Of a stretch of 64,000 bases of DNA, positions 7,447 to 16,590 are shown in pieces. The stretch's first letter is position 1. Each line of letters opens with the position of its first letter. The notes beneath the pieces are model-generated. The model saw nothing but the letters and a program-made list of their open reading frames with translations, was not told the origin of the DNA and made no database searches. This stretch comes from Nostoc sp. NOS(2021) (GTDB lineage Bacteria > Cyanobacteriota > Cyanobacteriia > Cyanobacteriales > Nostocaceae): the NCBI RefSeq assembly GCF_017115025.1, contig NZ_JABXKM010000099.1:27903-91902 (forward strand). The letters run 5' to 3'. A program made the translations under genes and the position numbers.

Positions 7447-9096
7447 TTATTGACACAATTCAGTTTTCACATGGTCTGCCAGTCGAATTGCCAAGGCGAC
7501 AATGGTAAGCGTAGGATTAGCATAGCCTCCTGTAGGGAAAACAGAGCTACCTGTTATGAATAAATTAGAGATGCCGTGAACTTGACAATTTGCATCTACT
7601 ACTCCTTGTTTTGGGTCATCATGCATACGCGTTGTTCCCATATTATGATGCGTACTAAGAGAAGCAACTGGACGATCTCCATCCAATTCAATCTGCAACT
7701 CACCCAGTCCTGCACTAGCAAATTCTTCTGCAAATAGGAACTGCGATCGCTTCACACTGCAAATATCTATTTCATTCCAATGATTAGTTAATTTTGCTTG
7801 AGGACAACCAAGTTTGTCTAGTTGATTACTGAGTGTCACCCGATTATCTGGATTTGGGGTTTGTTCAGTTTGGCTGAGAACTTCAAACTTTGTATATTTC
7901 TGCTCATTACCTTCATGGTCAGACCATCCTCCATGACTCAAATCAGGGAACAAATATTCTTTTTTGATATTATACTTATACCAATCAGCTACTAAATCAT
8001 CAATATTCGTAATTACATTTTGCAAATGTTTAAAAACATTCTTAGGTAACTGCCCTTGTCGAACTGAAGAGAACAAAATTTTTGCAGAAGCCTTTGCTGC
8101 CGATCTAAACCTTTGATCTCTAGGATATAACAACGCGGTCATATTTAGTAATTTTTCGCGGCGCATAACTTGTTCCGTCAGGGCAAATTTTCCCATCACT
8201 GCGACATTATTCACCCGACGTAAGTCATACAAAGCCATCGAATTAAAGATTTTGCGATTTTGCGGAACAAGCATACCACAACGGATAAAAGGATGATCCA
8301 TAAAGAACCTACCCACTAAATCATGTTGATTGCCTAATCCATTCTTTTGAATTCGGTTTGATAGCAACAATAAACGTGCGTTTTCAATACCACCTGCGGC
8401 TAAAATAAATACTTTGGCAACAACCCAAAACTTATTACCTGATAAACAAGCTACTTGTACACGTTTCACTGTCTGGGCTGCTTCATCTGCCTCAATTTCT
8501 ACCACGTTGGCGTTGAGAAAGGTGCTGATATTAGGAGATTGATTAATTTGGTGGCGATATTCATTGGTGAAAATATCGCGTGGGCCAAACTGAAACATAC
8601 TAGTAGTAACTCGATCACTTGTGAAATGTGTCCGAGGAGATTGAGCAGTTTCCCAAGCCTCAGCTTCATAAGCAAAAGAACCGAGTTTACAAACCGCTTG
8701 AGCACGTTCATAAAATGGATTCAGGTGAGATTTACTAAAAGGCCAGCCACTGTATGGTATCCAATCTCGTTTTTCAAAATCTATTTCGTCTAACGGCACA
8801 TGCCTCAGACCAAGTTGATTTTTATTGATTTCAATATTCCAGACATTAGCTAGTCCACCAAATTGACGATGACGCATATCTTGCAGTGGTGGAAAAGGAT
8901 CTCCAACAGTTTCACCCTCACCAAGAGATGCAGTCTCTTGATTAAATTCCATGTCGCCACTTTCTAGTAAGCAAACTTGAAAGTCTTGCCCAATTAATTC
9001 TCGTGCAAGTGTAATTCCTGCTGGGCCACCACCAACTATACAAACTTCGGTATTGATAACTTCATCTATTGGCAATTTCCGGCTATCAATCAACAT
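7447..9096 (-). CDS. GMC-family FAD-dependent oxidoreductase, last gene of the polysaccharide island
   Basis: 549 aa. An N-terminal Rossmann motif (CIVGGGPAGITLARELIG) binds FAD. The C-terminus has the GMC signature HHNMGTTRMHDDPKQG..V..C.VHG..NLFITGSSVFPTGGYANPT. The middle part carries the AAGGIENARLLLLS segment. The ATG at 9096 has AAAGGA upstream; an in-frame TTG at 9114 is less likely. It lies at the 3' end of the HEP-type island, 130 bp after a glycosyltransferase. A role in oxidising a sugar or alcohol group of the polysaccharide is inferred from location only. Confidence 0.85.
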   Translation of the reverse strand: MLIDSRKLPIDEVINTEVCIVGGGPAGITLARELIGQDFQVCLLESGDMEFNQETASLGEGETVGDPFPPLQDMRHRQFGGLANVWNIEINKNQLGLRHVPLDEIDFEKRDWIPYSGWPFSKSHLNPFYERAQAVCKLGSFAYEAEAWETAQSPRTHFTSDRVTTSMFQFGPRDIFTNEYRHQINQSPNISTFLNANVVEIEADEAAQTVKRVQVACLSGNKFWVVAKVFILAAGGIENARLLLLSNRIQKNGLGNQHDLVGRFFMDHPFIRCGMLVPQNRKIFNSMALYDLRRVNNVAVMGKFALTEQVMRREKLLNMTALLYPRDQRFRSAAKASAKILFSSVRQGQLPKNVFKHLQNVITNIDDLVADWYKYNIKKEYLFPDLSHGGWSDHEGNEQKYTKFEVLSQTEQTPNPDNRVTLSNQLDKLGCPQAKLTNHWNEIDICSVKRSQFLFAEEFASAGLGELQIELDGDRPVASLSTHHNMGTTRMHDDPKQGVVDANCQVHGISNLFITGSSVFPTGGYANPTLTIVALAIRLADHVKTELCQ

Positions 9097-9225
9097 TAAT
9101 TTAATTCCTTTCAATCTAATTTATTATTCTTAACCACAGAAGCACATAGATAATTAATTGATGTAAATCTGTGGTTTTATTTTCATAAAATTGACTTTTG
9201 CAAGAAGTTTACCGTTTCATTCAGC

Positions 9226-10347
9226 CTATGAAACACTCGGTATCGCAGAACGAATTGCATTAATAAAATTTTGGGCATAATTCTGCGTTGAGAAATCGAG
9301 GGCGCGTTGTCGTGCAGCTATTCCCGCACTCTGGGCAAATTCTTGCTCGTCAAGATAGCGGAGAATTGCGATCGCTAATTTATCCGCATCGCCGTAAGGT
9401 GTTAATAGTCCATTCATGCCATCGGTAATAATCTCTGTCGGGCCGCCTGCACTGCCAGCAATTACAGGTTTACCCAGCGCCATCGCCTCAATAATCACAA
9501 TCCCAAACGGCTCTTTATCTGATGCATGAACAAATACATCCATCGCCTGCACCCACTCCGGGATATTACGCTGTAGCCCAGCCATAATTACTTGGTCTTT
9601 CAAGCCCAATGCGGCAATTTCTGCTTTTAAGAAGTCCTGATAATCCGGTTCCAAATCGTGTTTACCGCCAACCACTACACAATGGGCATCGGGATACTTC
9701 TGTAAAATTTTGGGCATCGCTTGCACCAGTACATGCATTCCTTTCCATCGTTGCAATCGTCCAACAATTCCAATCAACGGCCCGTGTAAAGGTAAACCCA
9801 ACTTCCGCCGTGCTTCTTCAGGAGAAGGTAAAGCATTAGGCTCAAATCGGTCTAATGCGACACCAGGATAAACTAAAGGTGTTGGTCTGTGGGGCCAAAT
9901 CTCTGCCTGTGCTTGCTTGCCATCTTGCGAGAGGGTGATAATTGCCCGCGCTGGGATTAAAGTAGCGATTCGTACCAACCAAGTCTGATCACTAGGCACT
10001 TCTAGTTGATACCACACAGCAGGCAAGCCCGCCAGCATCGCCGCCAAGCCTCCAGATATATGCGTGATCCACATCCAATTGACAATTATATCTGCACGTT
10101 CGCGGCGGCCGATCGCAGCTATCCGAAAAACAGCAGCAATAAAACGGTGGATTTGGCGTAAACGTCCACTTTCCACAACTCGCGCATCAATACCGAGGGA
10201 CTTTACTTCTTCTACCATCGGGCCGTCTTCTAAAAATATCACCAGCCACTCAACACCGGCATTACGTCCCTGCTGCACCAAATCCCAAAGCATCATTTCA
10301 CCGCCACCTCGTTGCTCGGCTAGTGGCATTACAATAATTACTTTCAT
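9226..10347 (-). CDS. Glycosyltransferase family 4
   Basis: 373 aa with the GT-B fold. It has an N-terminal MKVIIVMPLAEQRGGGEMML start, a linker, and a C-terminal nucleotide-sugar domain with GIVGRLQRWKGMHVLVQA and the E-x7-E-type motif EPFGIVIIEAMALGKPVIAG. It has no signal peptide and acts in the cytoplasm or at the inner membrane face. It sits 32 bp downstream of the Wzy-like polymerase in the same-strand island and probably adds one sugar of the repeat unit. Donor and acceptor are unknown. Confidence 0.9.
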   Translation of the reverse strand: MKVIIVMPLAEQRGGGEMMLWDLVQQGRNAGVEWLVIFLEDGPMVEEVKSLGIDARVVESGRLRQIHRFIAAVFRIAAIGRRERADIIVNWMWITHISGGLAAMLAGLPAVWYQLEVPSDQTWLVRIATLIPARAIITLSQDGKQAQAEIWPHRPTPLVYPGVALDRFEPNALPSPEEARRKLGLPLHGPLIGIVGRLQRWKGMHVLVQAMPKILQKYPDAHCVVVGGKHDLEPDYQDFLKAEIAALGLKDQVIMAGLQRNIPEWVQAMDVFVHASDKEPFGIVIIEAMALGKPVIAGSAGGPTEIITDGMNGLLTPYGDADKLAIAILRYLDEQEFAQSAGIAARQRALDFSTQNYAQNFINAIRSAIPSVS

Positions 10348-10379
10348 AATCTATAACTATCCTATTTAATTTGTAATAA

Positions 10380-11828
10380 TCAGAACTCGGACTTCTTGTA
10401 GGCAATCTGAGGATTGCTATAGTATTTATGTCCTGCCATAGCCATAGCTAAAAATCCCCAAAGAATCATCCCTGCGACGCTCAACATGCCGCTACCAATA
10501 ACTAACTGTGCAGAAGAACTGATACCAATGGCGCGGGCAGCACTGACAAAACTATCAAAACGACCTTCACCATAGCTGCTAACACTAATAATTAACAAAA
10601 TTAATCCACCCATATAAAAGATGGCTCCAAACCAACCAAGGGTGAAAAACATATCTAAAATGCCACTATCAATTACCACTACTTCAATTTGACCAGTTTT
10701 TTCATTGACCTTCCAAATATTTCCTAAGCCGTTACCTAGACCATTAGAAAGAGCTAAACCAAGGTTTTTGTCGTAACTTCCCGATCTATCTTTAAAGCTG
10801 CCATCTTCTTGAAGATTAGAAAAAGTTTGCAAACGGGCTGCTAAAACCCCAGAAATTGGCTGAATAGTTGCTAATGGCACAACACAAATTGCCATCACCA
10901 CGATTATGGTGATTAAGCGCATTTGAATCTGGGCCTTGACTGAACCCATAATCATAATTATTCCAAATAACCAGCCTCCCCAATTAGTACGTGCTTGTGT
11001 CAACAGGAAGGACAAGTAACCAACAGCTGAAGCTGGAAAAATTAAGTTTCCTGAACTAGTAAATAACAACAGTAAACCAGCTTGCATGACAGAACCAAAG
11101 GGGCCGACTGAGTGCAATGTACTCCAGACGCGCATCCCGAAAGGCACAGGGTTTCCAGAACTCATGAATAATTTTGATTGTATAAGCCAGTACCTATCCC
11201 ACTCAGGAGCTACCACGAATTGATATACGCCATAAGTTCCTAAAATCAACACACACCAGAGGAATGTTCGCTGAAAGTTCTGGCGATAGCTGGGATAATC
11301 TCGCCAGTTTATAAATAAGTGAAAAGCGAAAATGATCGGACTGAGCCAATCCATCAATCCGCGTGCTACAGGGATAGGTGGATTGTAAATCAGACCGATT
11401 AGAAAGCCATAAAACACTCCGATAAAAGCCAAAACAAACGGCAAAGCCCCTTGGCGAGAGGCGCGGGGAAAGTGTCTTAAGAAAGTTCCTATGGTTACAA
11501 ACACCACTAAATAAGGTGCTATGAGCATTTGACGGGTAGGGTCCCAGCCCACCCGATAGTCAACTAAGCGGGTAGCTAAGGGCGTGAGAAACCAGATCCA
11601 CCAGGTAAAACTGATGTAGAGAATGGGATGCCGCAAGTATAAAAATACGCCTACTATTAAAGCTGTTACCGGGTAAATTAGGCGCAATGCGGCAGTAGCA
11701 CCAGCAAAATAGCAAACTACAGTTAGTAGTATAAAGCCTGCGATCGCCATCCAACCCTGTTGCGATCGCTCTTCAGGAGAATAGCTTTCTTGTAAAAAAC
11801 TATTGAAAAGTATCTGCTTAGAATTCAT
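10380..11828 (-). CDS. Wzy/O-antigen-polymerase-like membrane protein
   Basis: 482 aa, highly hydrophobic, about 10-12 membrane segments (for example GFILLTVVCYFAGATAALRL, FVLAFIGVFYGFLIGLIY, LITIIVVMAICVVPLAT). A long soluble loop before the last segments contains LQEDGSFKDRSGSYDKNLGLALSNG. This topology is that of O-antigen ligase/polymerase proteins that join lipid-linked repeat units on the periplasmic side. Sequence of such proteins is poorly conserved, so the assignment rests on topology and on its place between glycosyltransferase genes. It is the only polymerase candidate in the island. Confidence 0.7.
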   Translation of the reverse strand: MNSKQILFNSFLQESYSPEERSQQGWMAIAGFILLTVVCYFAGATAALRLIYPVTALIVGVFLYLRHPILYISFTWWIWFLTPLATRLVDYRVGWDPTRQMLIAPYLVVFVTIGTFLRHFPRASRQGALPFVLAFIGVFYGFLIGLIYNPPIPVARGLMDWLSPIIFAFHLFINWRDYPSYRQNFQRTFLWCVLILGTYGVYQFVVAPEWDRYWLIQSKLFMSSGNPVPFGMRVWSTLHSVGPFGSVMQAGLLLLFTSSGNLIFPASAVGYLSFLLTQARTNWGGWLFGIIMIMGSVKAQIQMRLITIIVVMAICVVPLATIQPISGVLAARLQTFSNLQEDGSFKDRSGSYDKNLGLALSNGLGNGLGNIWKVNEKTGQIEVVVIDSGILDMFFTLGWFGAIFYMGGLILLIISVSSYGEGRFDSFVSAARAIGISSSAQLVIGSGMLSVAGMILWGFLAMAMAGHKYYSNPQIAYKKSEF

Positions 11829-11924
11829 TCAATTTTAGACGCGCATATAAATTTGGCTGCTTGAAAGAATATTCGTAGGTTGGGTTTCGTTCCTCAACTT
11901 ATGCAACTGAAACCCTGATTTTTA

Positions 11925-11954
11925 GGTAGGGGCAATTCATGAATTGCCCCTACC
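11925..11954. repeat. Perfect 30-bp palindrome
   Basis: GGTAGGGGCAATTCA followed by its exact reverse complement, in the spacer upstream of the polymerase gene. This is a widespread cyanobacterial intergenic palindrome; it lacks a T-tract, so it is not called as a terminator. Confidence 0.85.
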
Positions 11955-11997
11955 GCGTGTAGTTTTGCGTCAGTCCTATTAGAGAAGAAATTGAATT

Positions 11998-12030
11998 CAT
12001 TATGAATTATGAATTATGAATTATGAATTG
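11998..12030. repeat. ATGAATT-type short tandem repeat
   Basis: Four successive 9-bp units of the ATGAATTAT type overlap the 3' end of the GT2 gene that ends at 12007, so the repeat encodes the last residues of that protein. Confidence 0.8.
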
Positions 12031-12936
12031 TTTATATCCTTGCCAACGCCCACGCCAGGATGCTAATAACTTCTTACCAGCCAACTGCCCTTGGCTAGGT
12101 AAAAATCTCAGCCATTGTACTAAACCTAAACTATCGCATGTACCCACGAATACTGCCCAGAATAAAAATACAATCCGGCGGATAAATGGCAGATGCTCTA
12201 ATAAAACTAAGGTTTCATTATGGACTAAATTAATAAAGGCAATTTCATTAAAGTTATTTCGCTGATCTTCATCAAAACGTTGTGCCGGATAGTGATCTAC
12301 AGCAACGTTAGGATCATAAATTATCTTCCAACCAGCCCGCTTTAATGCCAGAGTAAATGCCATTTCAAAGTGTACCTGCGCTCCTGCACCACGCATCCGC
12401 TTATCAAAGCGTAATTGCCCGATTGCTTGGGTACGAAAACTCATATTTACACCTTTGAGAACATCGACTTCACGAGGTTCTCCTACTCCCAGATGATGGT
12501 TGCCAATCACTCGCCCAAACCACTGCAACTGTCCGACTACTAAACGGGATTCGTCTTCTAATTTGCTGCCGTGGTGTATCCAATCACGTCCTCCCAGACC
12601 GCCGAGACGACTATCACAGGTAAAGTAAGCGGCGATGCGCTCTAACCAATCCGGGTGGGGAGCCGCATCATCATCAGTAATAGAAACAATATCGCCCTCC
12701 ACTGCTGCTAGTCCGGCGTTGAGGGCTGCTACTACCCCCGGTTGTGTCACTTTCACAGTATGCAGTGGCAGTTTGTGTGCGTTGAATTGGGCGAGAAATT
12801 GCCAAGTTTCTGCATCTGTATCGCGGACAACCACTATCACCTGATCAACAGGTTTAATTTGCTCCTGTAGCGCCAAAAGGCAGCGTGAGAGGTCTTGTGG
12901 ACGGCGATAAGTCGGTATGAGAACGGTGTTCCGCAT
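12007..12936 (-). CDS. Glycosyltransferase family 2
   Basis: 309 aa. GT-A fold with VLIPTYRRPQDLSRCLLALQ at the N-terminus, the metal-binding ITDDDAAPHPDWLE motif (DDD near residue 90), and MSFR..RFDKRMRGAGAQVHFEMAFTLALKRAGW as the acceptor-side signature. A hydrophobic segment (IVFLFWAVFVGTCDSLGLV) near the C-terminus may attach it to the membrane. Its first 83 bp overlap the end of the preceding GT4 gene in another frame. The start ATG is supported by a GGAG upstream. The specific sugar is unknown. Confidence 0.88.
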   Translation of the reverse strand: MRNTVLIPTYRRPQDLSRCLLALQEQIKPVDQVIVVVRDTDAETWQFLAQFNAHKLPLHTVKVTQPGVVAALNAGLAAVEGDIVSITDDDAAPHPDWLERIAAYFTCDSRLGGLGGRDWIHHGSKLEDESRLVVGQLQWFGRVIGNHHLGVGEPREVDVLKGVNMSFRTQAIGQLRFDKRMRGAGAQVHFEMAFTLALKRAGWKIIYDPNVAVDHYPAQRFDEDQRNNFNEIAFINLVHNETLVLLEHLPFIRRIVFLFWAVFVGTCDSLGLVQWLRFLPSQGQLAGKKLLASWRGRWQGYKQFIIHNS

Positions 12937-14077
12937 TCTTGCTTAACTCCTCAAATAGATCCACATAAGTTTGTGCCATCGTAGTCCAGCTATATTGTTC
13001 TGCCACAGAGCGAGCAGCTTGACCCATCTGTTGCATCACGGCATCTACACTCACCAAAGACATCAACGCCAGAGCTAAAGCATCGATATCATCTGAGTCA
13101 GGTAAGACGATGCCACATTCTGGTGTCACTAACTCTGCACCTCCGGTAGCTGTGGCAGTAATTACTGGCAGTCCTGAAGAAAGTGCTTCTAACAATACGA
13201 GGGTGCAAGCTTCGTATCGGGAAGGAAAAACAAATAAATCTACTGAGCGCATAATTTCGGCGATATCACGTCGATATCCGACAAAATGCACGCGTTTACT
13301 TAACCCTAATGATGCTGCCAGTTGTGGGAAAGGGCTACCTTCGATATGACCGACCACCGCCAAATGTAAATCGGGAACTTTCACCAAGGCGTGCAACACT
13401 GTATCTAAATTCTTTCTAGGTGTGCGGATGTCTCCGGCGAACAGTGCTAGGGTAACGTTTTCTGGTAAACCTAATTTTTGGCGATGCCTACACCGGGCTA
13501 GGCCGGAGCTTTCACCAGGGGCAAACTCTTCTAAGTCAACGCCATTGACAATTACGCGAATCCGAGAACGCGGTACACCAATGTTGACTAATTCCTGAGC
13601 TACCTTTTCGGATACAGCTACGACAACCTGCGCTTTTTGGAAAGCCTGTTTTTCCCAACGGGCATTAAAAGCCGTAAACAGCCATTGGTAGAAACCATAC
13701 AAATCGCGGCGGTTGCGGGAAATATGAACAGGCGATCGCAACCATGAACTGTGGACAAAATGTACAGCATTCACATCAGCCGCAGCCAGATTAATTGCTC
13801 CATTGATTTTAACTAAATCAATGCCAGAGCGATTTTGACGTAACCAATCTGCACTTTTTTGGGCAAATATGAAATTACGAACAAATTCTGTAGGATAGCC
13901 TTTGACTGGAATTTTAACCCAATCAACTTGACTATTGTCTTCTAGTTCTGGTGCGACTTCACTAGCTAATAATGTCAGGTGATGACCACGACGAATTGCT
14001 TCTTGAGCAACTTCGTAATTTACCCGACCTTGACCATCACCTTTTTTGATTTTATGGGTAACAATACAAAGTTTCAT
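12854..14077 (-). CDS. Glycosyltransferase family 4
   Basis: 407 aa, GT-B fold. The N-terminus is MKLCIVTHKIKKGDGQGRVNYE. The donor domain contains FAGDIRTPRKNLDTVLHAL and the signature PSRYEACTLVLLEALSSGLPVITA. A good AGGAAGG ribosome site precedes the ATG. The last about 27 residues lie in the 83-bp overlap with the next gene. The conserved fold ends near WTTMAQTYVDLFEEL, so the Ser/Pro-rich tail after it is probably dispensable. Part of the polysaccharide island; substrate unknown. Confidence 0.9.
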   Translation of the reverse strand: MKLCIVTHKIKKGDGQGRVNYEVAQEAIRRGHHLTLLASEVAPELEDNSQVDWVKIPVKGYPTEFVRNFIFAQKSADWLRQNRSGIDLVKINGAINLAAADVNAVHFVHSSWLRSPVHISRNRRDLYGFYQWLFTAFNARWEKQAFQKAQVVVAVSEKVAQELVNIGVPRSRIRVIVNGVDLEEFAPGESSGLARCRHRQKLGLPENVTLALFAGDIRTPRKNLDTVLHALVKVPDLHLAVVGHIEGSPFPQLAASLGLSKRVHFVGYRRDIAEIMRSVDLFVFPSRYEACTLVLLEALSSGLPVITATATGGAELVTPECGIVLPDSDDIDALALALMSLVSVDAVMQQMGQAARSVAEQYSWTTMAQTYVDLFEELSKNAEHRSHTDLSPSTRPLTLPFGATGAN

Positions 14078-14213
14078 ACACTACCTTCCTTAATAATAAA
14101 ATCTCAGGCAAAGGCGGAAAGTAAGAATTAAAAATAATCTTATTCTTATTCTCTCTGCGTCTCTGCGGTTAGTTAAAAAAATTACTTTCTACAACTCAAA
14201 GAATACTGTTATA

Positions 14214-15206
14214 TTATTCTGATATTTTCATTAACTTACTGGCTAAAAATCGGGGAGCAAAACTAAGACTAAGTGCGGCAATAGTTCGCAGATTAAACTT
14301 TTGTTTTTTCAATGCCTGCCAAAAATAAGGACGTGCTGCTGCCATCTGTTCACTTCGTAGCAAACCAATTCCCAAAGTTGTATTAGCTTCCAACCATTTC
14401 TGTTGAAAATATGTCCTAAATTCCTGTAAACGAGCGTCTTCCATAAAGACTTGATAACAAAACATTTCGCTTTTAGCTTTGCGGATTTTTGCTTGCACAT
14501 CTCGACTACCACTGAGCATAGTATCAGTTTGCTCATGGGCACGATATCGCGTCAATCTTTCTGGATAGTAGTAAGCACCATAACCAGATATACAGCAAAT
14601 ATAGGTTAAATATAAATCCCACATACCGCCAACTTCTGAGGGAATACTATCCCAATTCACAAAAATATTGCGGATCACACAAGCTGCCGCAGTCGGTATA
14701 CTTTTATCTATTAACCCAATTTTATAGAAAGGTTGATGAATTCCTGGTGTTAGTTTATCTCGCTTGTAACCGCGTGTATTTTCTTCAGTTCCAGCATCCT
14801 TAATTATGCCATCTGCATCTATGATATATTGGTCACAAAAAGCGAGAATTAACTCAGAATTTGCTTCTAGTGGTGGTACAAGCTTTGCTAAAAAGTCTTC
14901 ATTCCAGATATCATCATCATGGAGACTAGCAAGATATTTACCTCGCGCCATTTTGAAGGCGTGTTGCTGATTAGCTAACATACCTACATTTTGCTGATGT
15001 CGCCAAAATCGGATGCGTAAATCACTAAAAGATGCGACAAGTGCTTGGGGGTTTTCTGAACTACAATTATCAGAAATAATAATTTCAATGTTTAGATAGG
15101 TTTGTTTTATAGCACTAGCGATCGCTTGCTTGAGATACTTTGGTCGATTATAGGTGGGGATAATAACGCTAACTAAAGGTTGTTGGTATTCTTGATGCAA
15201 TGACAT
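14214..15206 (-). CDS. Glycosyltransferase family 2
   Basis: 330 aa. GT-A motifs are VSVIIPTYNRPKYLKQAIASA, SDNCSSENPQ and the DDD-type ASLHDDDIWNEDFL near residue 97. The C-terminal half is typical of GT2 proteins with a GGMWDLYLTYICC acceptor segment. It has no membrane anchor. Same strand and close spacing to neighbouring glycosyltransferases suggest one transcription unit for polysaccharide repeat assembly. Linkage formed is unknown. Confidence 0.88.
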   Translation of the reverse strand: MSLHQEYQQPLVSVIIPTYNRPKYLKQAIASAIKQTYLNIEIIISDNCSSENPQALVASFSDLRIRFWRHQQNVGMLANQQHAFKMARGKYLASLHDDDIWNEDFLAKLVPPLEANSELILAFCDQYIIDADGIIKDAGTEENTRGYKRDKLTPGIHQPFYKIGLIDKSIPTAAACVIRNIFVNWDSIPSEVGGMWDLYLTYICCISGYGAYYYPERLTRYRAHEQTDTMLSGSRDVQAKIRKAKSEMFCYQVFMEDARLQEFRTYFQQKWLEANTTLGIGLLRSEQMAAARPYFWQALKKQKFNLRTIAALSLSFAPRFLASKLMKISE

Positions 15207-15270
15207 ATTTTTCTCCCTTTATATTTCATAGGTAAAAGATGCACTATTTGATGTTTTGACTAAACTAAAC

Positions 15271-16437
15271 TTATTTAGCTTGAGGGATGCTATATCTATA
15301 TAAACTTTTCGCTCTAGAAGGAAATTCAGCTATTGTTTTTGCATAAATTGTTCGCAGATTTTTTACATGAGTATCCATTGTAAATTCCTTCATCAATAAA
15401 GCATGACCTTGTTCACCCATATATCGGCTTTTTTGATTATCTATATACAACTCATTAATGGCATCAGTCAGCTTTTGGATATTATTACTTGGAACAAGAA
15501 TACCCGTTTCTCCATCTCGTAAATGTTCTGGAATCCCTCCGACTGCACTACCAATTACAGGTCGATAACGAGCATAAGCTTCTAGAGTTACAAGACCGGC
15601 AGGTTCAGGCCAAACACTGGGAAAGATGACTGCAAAACACTGTTGATAAAGTTTATTTATTTTATTGCGATCGCACCAACCATGCCAAGTGATCCGGTTA
15701 TTCAATCCGAGGGTGTTTGCTAACTTTTCTAACCGTGGTCGTTCCCAGCCTTCACCTGCGATATCAAGTTGAATTTGTGGGTCTGTATGTATTAAGGTTT
15801 TGAGTAACCATTCCAGACCTTTATCAGAAACAATCCGTCCCGCAAACAAAATTCTATGATTTTGGTGGACTTCTAAACTTAGGGGTGCAGTTGCTATTTG
15901 TGGTATAGAGATTCCACAGTGTAGCGTTACAGTTTGTTCTGGGGGTACACCATTTTGAATCAATTGTTGCCGCACATATTCGCTATTAGCAATGAAAGTA
16001 ATTTTTATCTTTTTTAAGACATCTAAAAAATGATGAGTAGTTTGAAGTTCTTTAAGAGTTCTTAATGGTTTACGGCTACCACATTTATCTACTAATTTAC
16101 CCCGGATACAACCTAAGTAAGAGAAGTTGCGATCGCAGATTGTCCGCTGCTCTGCTAAATATTTTGTGCCACTAGGACAGTAGAATGAGTGATTATGAAC
16201 GCTGAATATGGTAGGACATTCGCCTGTAAGCTGCAATAGCAAATCTGGGCTGTGAATGTGCAGCAATTTGAACTGGCTTTGATCTACATTATTGAGCGAT
16301 TTTATCACGCGATCGCTAACATCATGTGGTCGATGTTCAAACAGAGAAGCTAAATAAGTTTCAACACCTCCGCCTTCACCTACCTCAAAATTAGAGCATT
16401 GGTAAATCAGGTCTTGATCAAATATTTTCTGGTACAT
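15271..16437 (-). CDS. Glycosyltransferase family 4
   Basis: 388 aa. GT-B enzyme with GEGGGVETYLASL at the N-terminus, HNHSFYCPSG and a cysteine-containing stretch (RTICDRNFSYLGCIRGKLVDKC) in the acceptor domain. The donor domain has RILFAGRIVSDKGLEWLLKTL and PSVWPEPAGLVTLEAYARYRPVIG. The HSFYCP/cysteine pattern recurs in a subgroup of GT4 proteins from exopolysaccharide loci. It lies 154 bp downstream of hepA. Substrate unknown. Confidence 0.88.
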   Translation of the reverse strand: MYQKIFDQDLIYQCSNFEVGEGGGVETYLASLFEHRPHDVSDRVIKSLNNVDQSQFKLLHIHSPDLLLQLTGECPTIFSVHNHSFYCPSGTKYLAEQRTICDRNFSYLGCIRGKLVDKCGSRKPLRTLKELQTTHHFLDVLKKIKITFIANSEYVRQQLIQNGVPPEQTVTLHCGISIPQIATAPLSLEVHQNHRILFAGRIVSDKGLEWLLKTLIHTDPQIQLDIAGEGWERPRLEKLANTLGLNNRITWHGWCDRNKINKLYQQCFAVIFPSVWPEPAGLVTLEAYARYRPVIGSAVGGIPEHLRDGETGILVPSNNIQKLTDAINELYIDNQKSRYMGEQGHALLMKEFTMDTHVKNLRTIYAKTIAEFPSRAKSLYRYSIPQAK

Positions 16438-16590
16438 GTTTTCCGTTATTGTTCAGCAATACCATTTCACCAAATCCCTGATATAGATACATAGGTAGTG
16501 GCGTAGAGATGTACGTCCCTACAGCCGATTTATCTGTTGCAAATATTTGGGAAAATTGATTTAATTTTAACTAAATTTTGGATATTGTTT

